A stretch of DNA of 7,857 nucleotides, from assembly GCA_012270135.1 (NCBI GenBank), contig JAAXIW010000004.1, forward strand, positions 1 through 7,857, given 5' to 3'. Below are positions 5,046 through 7,857 of the stretch, in pieces; position 1 is the stretch's first letter, and every line of letters begins with the position of its first letter. The stretch is from Brevundimonas sp. (GTDB lineage Bacteria > Pseudomonadota > Alphaproteobacteria > Caulobacterales > Caulobacteraceae). The position numbers were made by a program, and so were the translations under genes. The notes below the pieces were generated by a model, which was given only the letters and a program-made list of their open reading frames with translations, ran no database searches and was not told where the DNA came from.

Positions 5046-6086
5046 TCAGGCGGCGTCGGCCAGATTCACCCGCCGCTCGCTGACCACGAACAGATATTCC
5101 ACGTTCCTCAGCCGACCGACCGCACCGACCTTCTCGCCCTTCGGATTGTGGATGCCGATACGCGCGCCGACGTAGCGCGGCCGGGCGATCTCGATCACCT
5201 GCACCTCGCCCCGCCCGGACAGCATTTCGACCAGCTGGTCGCGCGACAGATACCCCTCGTCGTTGAACGAGACGATCAGGTTCGGCGCCTTCACGCCCTC
5301 AATCACCGCCTGCAAGGCCGGGGCGATGCCGGGCCGGCTGTTGAACGCCGACTTCCGCGTCCGCACGTCGACCCGCTTGTTCGCCACGCCATAGGTCTCG
5401 GGCTTGTCCCACAGCACCAGGCTCTCCCAGCAGTGGTAGTTGCCGAGGTAGGAATGCTGGTTGTAGGGCGGGTCCAGATAGACGAGGTCGGCCTCGACCG
5501 TCGGGGCCAATTCGACCGCGTCGGCCCGGGTCGCCCGGCACGGTCCCGCCGCCACGCCCGGCAGGATGTCGGGCATCCTCAGCTCCAGCGGCTTCAGCGC
5601 CCGGCTGGCCCAGGATTTCATGTAGGCCATCTGCAGCCCGGCGGTGGAATCCACCCGGTCGGCCGCCTCCATCAGGCTGACCAGAGCGATCGCCTCCAGC
5701 TCCGGCTCCAGCGCCAGGGCCGCGATCCGGTCGCGCATGGCGTCGATCCGCGCGCCGTTTTCCGGGGTGAAGTATCGCGCGTCCTCGCAGAAGGTCTTCG
5801 TGAACCAGCCGGCCTCCGGCGCGACCGCGCGTAACTCAGTCAGCACCGCCTCAGCCCGGCCCAGCCACCGGTCCCGGTCCGCCTGCACATAGGCCGTGGC
5901 CAACACATGGGCATAGGCGTTGTGGTCGTTCGACCAGACCCGGAAGCCCTGCTTTTTCAGCGCATGACCGACCCGCGCGGAGCCCGAGAACAAGTCGCAC
6001 ACCGTCCCGCCCTCGGGCAGAACCGCCGAGATCGTCGATGCGATCTGGCTCAGCAACGCCCGCTTCGAACCGATGTATTTGATCAC
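5046..6086 (-). CDS. D12-class N6-adenine DNA methyltransferase
   Basis: A 346-residue S-adenosylmethionine-dependent DNA methyltransferase expected to methylate the N6 of adenine in a specific site. The N-terminus IKYIGSKRALL is the D12-class motif X (Y-x-G-S-K). Motif I is DLFSGSARVG (31-40), the cofactor loop. NDHNAYAHV (53-61) follows as motif II/III. Motif IV, the catalytic DPPY, is at 205-208 in YLDPPYNQHSYLGNYH. Residues between 70 and 200 form the insert that usually carries target recognition. LIVSFNDEGYLS near 280 and RNVEYLFVVSE near the end are typical of the class. The start is GTG at 6086, directly before motif X, with GAAGGA about 5-6 bases upstream; the frame stays open further upstream only as a shadow of pyk. 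No restriction endonuclease or specificity subunit lies next to it, so it is an orphan candidate within this window. It is distinct from CcrM, which has a different motif order and a C-terminal extension. Codon use matches its neighbours. Confidence 0.9.
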   Translation of the reverse strand: MIKYIGSKRALLSQIASTISAVLPEGGTVCDLFSGSARVGHALKKQGFRVWSNDHNAYAHVLATAYVQADRDRWLGRAEAVLTELRAVAPEAGWFTKTFCEDARYFTPENGARIDAMRDRIAALALEPELEAIALVSLMEAADRVDSTAGLQMAYMKSWASRALKPLELRMPDILPGVAAGPCRATRADAVELAPTVEADLVYLDPPYNQHSYLGNYHCWESLVLWDKPETYGVANKRVDVRTRKSAFNSRPGIAPALQAVIEGVKAPNLIVSFNDEGYLSRDQLVEMLSGRGEVQVIEIARPRYVGARIGIHNPKGEKVGAVGRLRNVEYLFVVSERRVNLADAA

Positions 6087-6090
6087 AGTC

Positions 6091-6244
6091 GTCCTTCTCC
6101 CCCTGGGGGAGCAGGTGGCTCGCGGAGCGAGACGGATGAGGGGGCAGGCCGCCCCGCGCTCATCTCCAACTGGTCTGCCTTGGGAAACATCCCCCGCATC
6201 CGAACGCCTCCGGCGCCCACCTTCTCCCCCGGGGGGAGAAGGAC
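6091..6244. repeat. Inverted pair of REP-like repeats (BIME-type element)
   Basis: Two copies of one roughly 54-bp unit face each other. Unit 1 is 6091-6144 (plus); unit 2 is 6191-6244 (minus); 46 bp of unrelated sequence lie between. The outer 28 bases match at 26 positions (6091-6118 against the complement of 6217-6244). Each is itself a hairpin with a 10-bp stem CCTTCTCCCC/GGGGAGAAGG, perfect in unit 2 (6220-6242) and with one mismatch in unit 1 (6093-6115). Inside each unit, after GGTGG, comes a second hairpin around a GGA loop: CTCGC-gga-GCGAG in unit 1 and GCGCC-gga-GGCGT in unit 2, where the stem bases differ but pairing is kept. Both then share CGGATGnGGGGG. Unit 2 begins one base after the pyk stop, so it may stabilise or end the pyk mRNA, though there is no T-tract. 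Similar sequences are, to my knowledge, scattered in Caulobacterales genomes; copy number cannot be judged here. Confidence 0.8.
6092..6096 (-). promoter_or_regulatory. Shine-Dalgarno of the methyltransferase gene inside a repeat hairpin
   Basis: AAGGA on the minus strand, 5 nt before the GTG at 6086, within the longer purine run GGGGGAGAAGGA. The purine run is the 3' arm of the repeat hairpin at 6093-6115, so in the mRNA the ribosome binding site can pair with the CCTGCTCCCC arm just upstream of it. Confidence 0.6.
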
Positions 6245-7678
6245 TCAGCGCTTCGCCTTCTTCACCGGAACATGCGCCAGTCGCAGCAGATTCGCAGCCC
6301 CCGGCGCGCCGAACGGCGTCCCGGCGAGGATCAGAAGCCGTTGGCCCGGCTCGGCCAGGCCGAACTCGACCGCCTTCTCGACCGCGTCGTCGGTGACCTC
6401 CTCCAGAGAGGCGGGCTCGCGGCTCAGCCGCGGCTCCAGCCCCCAGACCAGCGCCAGCCGCCGCGCCGTCTCCGGTCGGGGCGTCAGCGCCAGCACGGTC
6501 TGCAGCGGCCGTTCGCGCGACATCCGCCGCGCCGTCCCGCCCAGGGTCGTGAACACCACCACGCAGGCCGTCGACTGGGCCTCGCCCGCCTTGCGCGCGG
6601 CCGCGACCAGGGCGTCGACGTCGTGCTCGTCCATGCCGGCGTGTTCGGCGTCCATCAGGCCCGGCCACAGCGGGTCGTTTTCCACCCGCTCCATGATCCG
6701 GTTCATGATCGCGACGGACTCCAGCGGATAGTCGCCCGATGCCGTCTCGGCCGACAGCATCAGGGCGTCGGCGCCCTCGTACACCGCATTGGCGACGTCC
6801 GACGCCTCGGCCCGCGTCGGCGCCGGCGCCCCGGTCATCGACTCCAGCATCTGGGTGGCCACGATCACCGGCACGCCGCGCTGGCGGGCGGCGCGGATGA
6901 TCCGCTTCTGCGCCACCGGCACCTCTTCGGGGTCCAGTTCGACGCCCAGATCGCCCCGCGCCACCATCACCCCGTCGCAGTAGTCGAGGATGCTCTCCAG
7001 CTCGTTCAGGGCCTGCGGCTTCTCGATCTTGGCCAGGCAGGCGGCCCGGCCCTTCACGATCTGCTTCAGCTCGGCCATGTCCTCGGCCTTCTGCACGAAG
7101 CTCAGCGCCACCCAGTCGACGCCGATGCGCAGGGCGAAGGCCAGGTCCTCGCGGTCCTTGGGCGTCAGGGCCGAGACCGGCACCACCGCCTCGGGCACCG
7201 CCACCCCCTTGCGGTCCGACAGTTTCGATCCGCTCTCGACCGTCACATCGGCCCACTTGTCGGTCCGCTCCCCGACCCGCAGCCGCACCCGGCCGTCGTC
7301 GAGCAGCAGCAGCATGCCGGTTCGCAGCGCCCGGAAGATCTCCGGATGCGGCATCTGAACCCGCGTCTCGTCGCCCGGCGTCGGGTCGAGGTCGAAGCGC
7401 ATCCGGTGGCCCGGCTTGACGTCGATCTCGACATTGGCGAACCGCCCCAGCCGCAGCTTCGGCCCCTGCAGGTCGGCCAGCACCCCCAACGGCCGCTTCA
7501 GCGCCAGTTCGGCCCCGCGCACCGCCTTCAGCGCCGCCGCGTGATCGTCGTGCGAGCCGTGGCTGAAATTCAGGCGGAAGACGTCGACCCCCGCCTGCGC
7601 CAGGGCCTTGACCTGACCGGGCGCCCGGCTGGCGGGTCCAAGGGTCGCGACGATACGGGCGCGCCGGGCTCTTTTCAT
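6245..7678 (-). CDS. pyk: Pyruvate kinase
   Basis: A 477-residue pyruvate kinase, the usual length, catalysing phosphoenolpyruvate + ADP to pyruvate + ATP at the end of glycolysis or the Entner-Doudoroff route. Domains: an N-terminal part of the barrel (IVATLGPAS 9-17; RLNFSHG 35-41 with Arg35, Asn37 and Ser39), the B domain (about 80-165), the rest of the barrel with the signature CLAKIEKPQAL (Lys217, Glu219), RGDLGVE with metal ligand Asp243, ATQMLESM with Thr275, and SDVANAVYEGADALMLSAETA. The C-terminal domain ends in GTPFGAPGAANLLRLAHV. The segment D69-L-Q-G-P-K74-L-R carries Lys at the position that is Glu117 in muscle enzyme, with Leu and Gln before it, the pattern linked to K+-independent enzymes. 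The start is ATG 7678, directly before the first conserved strand. An in-frame ATG at 7732 would add 18 residues with no family similarity. The Shine-Dalgarno is weak (GGAT about 8 bases upstream). The stop is followed at once by the repeat pair. Confidence 0.96.
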   Translation of the reverse strand: MKRARRARIVATLGPASRAPGQVKALAQAGVDVFRLNFSHGSHDDHAAALKAVRGAELALKRPLGVLADLQGPKLRLGRFANVEIDVKPGHRMRFDLDPTPGDETRVQMPHPEIFRALRTGMLLLLDDGRVRLRVGERTDKWADVTVESGSKLSDRKGVAVPEAVVPVSALTPKDREDLAFALRIGVDWVALSFVQKAEDMAELKQIVKGRAACLAKIEKPQALNELESILDYCDGVMVARGDLGVELDPEEVPVAQKRIIRAARQRGVPVIVATQMLESMTGAPAPTRAEASDVANAVYEGADALMLSAETASGDYPLESVAIMNRIMERVENDPLWPGLMDAEHAGMDEHDVDALVAAARKAGEAQSTACVVVFTTLGGTARRMSRERPLQTVLALTPRPETARRLALVWGLEPRLSREPASLEEVTDDAVEKAVEFGLAEPGQRLLILAGTPFGAPGAANLLRLAHVPVKKAKR

Positions 7679-7698
7679 CGAATATCCATACGGCCTGA

Positions 7699-7714
7699 AA
7701 GGGGAAGCCCCCTT
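7699..7714 (-). terminator. Short GC hairpin between tRNA-Leu and pyk
   Basis: On the minus strand AAGGGG pairs with CCCCTT around a 4-nt loop, followed by TTCAG-like sequence. It lies about 70 bases after the tRNA and 20 bases before the pyk ATG. It could be a weak terminator for the tRNA transcript or a structure in the pyk leader. The rest of the 106-bp gap (7679-7784) must hold the pyk promoter if the two are separate, but I see no convincing -35/-10 pair. Confidence 0.35.
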
Positions 7715-7784
7715 GTGCCCATGAAAGCGCATCCGGTTAAGGGCGGTTCGGCTCCGGAAACACGAAGTTACGCCCCAGGACCGT

Positions 7785-7857
7785 TGGTGCGAGCGGCGGG
7801 GATCGAACCCGCATGACCGAAGTCGAGGGATTTTAAGTCCCTTGCGTCTACCAGTTT
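7785..7857 (-). tRNA. tRNA-Leu (anticodon UAA), 5' end beyond right edge
   Basis: The complement of this segment shows most of a class II tRNA. The D-loop end is TGGTAGACGC. The anticodon arm is AGGGA-CTTAAAA-TCCCT with anticodon TAA (complement of 7833-7835), which reads Leu codon UUA and, by wobble, UUG. A long variable arm contains GAC-TTCG-GTC. The T arm is GCGGG-TTCGATC-CCCGC, the acceptor 3' strand CGCTCGC, the discriminator A, and CCA is encoded (complement of 7785-7787). The long variable arm and A73 agree with leucine. The acceptor 5' strand and part of the D arm, perhaps 12-14 nt, lie outside the window. Confidence 0.95.

Noticed and set aside
6087..7256. Upstream extension of the methyltransferase frame through the repeat and pyk
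   Set aside because: The segment is a same-strand shadow of pyk in another frame, with Gly/Arg-rich low-complexity translation. Motif X starts right after the GTG at 6086.
7679..7732. Alternative pyk start at 7732
   Set aside because: It adds 18 residues without pyruvate kinase similarity, and the usual N-terminus begins just after the ATG at 7678.
6272..7816. Long plus-strand open frame opposite pyk, ending in VRAAGIEPA
   Set aside because: It is antisense to a clear pyruvate kinase, is rich in Arg, Gln, His and Pro as GC-rich shadows are, and its tail is the well-known false translation of a tRNA-Leu complement.
7785..7857. Integration hotspot at the tRNA-Leu gene
   Set aside because: No duplicated tRNA 3' end or integrase is present in the window. 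The neighbouring side is core sequence (pyk).

Overview
The window looks like ordinary chromosome from a GC-rich alphaproteobacterium. Gene content, codon use, GTG starts, weak Shine-Dalgarno sites and a repeat of the kind common in Caulobacterales point to a Brevundimonas/Caulobacter-type organism; this placement is inference, not proof. It holds nine complete protein genes, one protein gene cut by the left edge, and a tRNA cut by the right edge. I see no integrase, transposase, CRISPR array, phage gene or defence cassette, and base composition is even throughout.

Layout. Positions 1-680 (minus) carry the N-terminal part of a family 9 (heptosyltransferase-like) glycosyltransferase. It is divergent across an 84-bp gap from a YgfZ/CAF17-type folate-binding Fe-S maintenance protein (765-1562, plus). 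A GC hairpin separates that gene from a convergent small Ala/Glu/Asp-rich lipoprotein (1614-1841, minus). A plus-strand group follows: a cyclase-superfamily hydrolase with an altered metal motif (1997-2647), a C-factor-like short-chain dehydrogenase (2720-3457), 3-methyladenine DNA glycosylase tag (3496-4083) and ribonuclease HII rnhB (4080-4739). The last two overlap by 4 bp and are probably translationally coupled.

The right half is a minus-strand group read from right to left: tRNA-Leu(UAA) (7785 to beyond the edge), pyruvate kinase (6245-7678), an inverted pair of REP-like repeats that fills the gap, a D12-class adenine DNA methyltransferase (5046-6086), and a small protein with a C-terminal membrane helix (4736-4999) whose stop codon interlocks with that of rnhB on a CTAG.

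How the genes relate. Most are unrelated housekeeping functions: envelope glycosylation, Fe-S protein maintenance, base excision and RNA-in-DNA removal, and glycolysis. The most interesting non-coding object is the 154-bp repeat pair at 6091-6244. It begins directly after the pyk stop codon, and its other end supplies the ribosome binding site of the methyltransferase gene inside a hairpin. The methyltransferase has no restriction partner in view. I found no clearly new multi-gene system.
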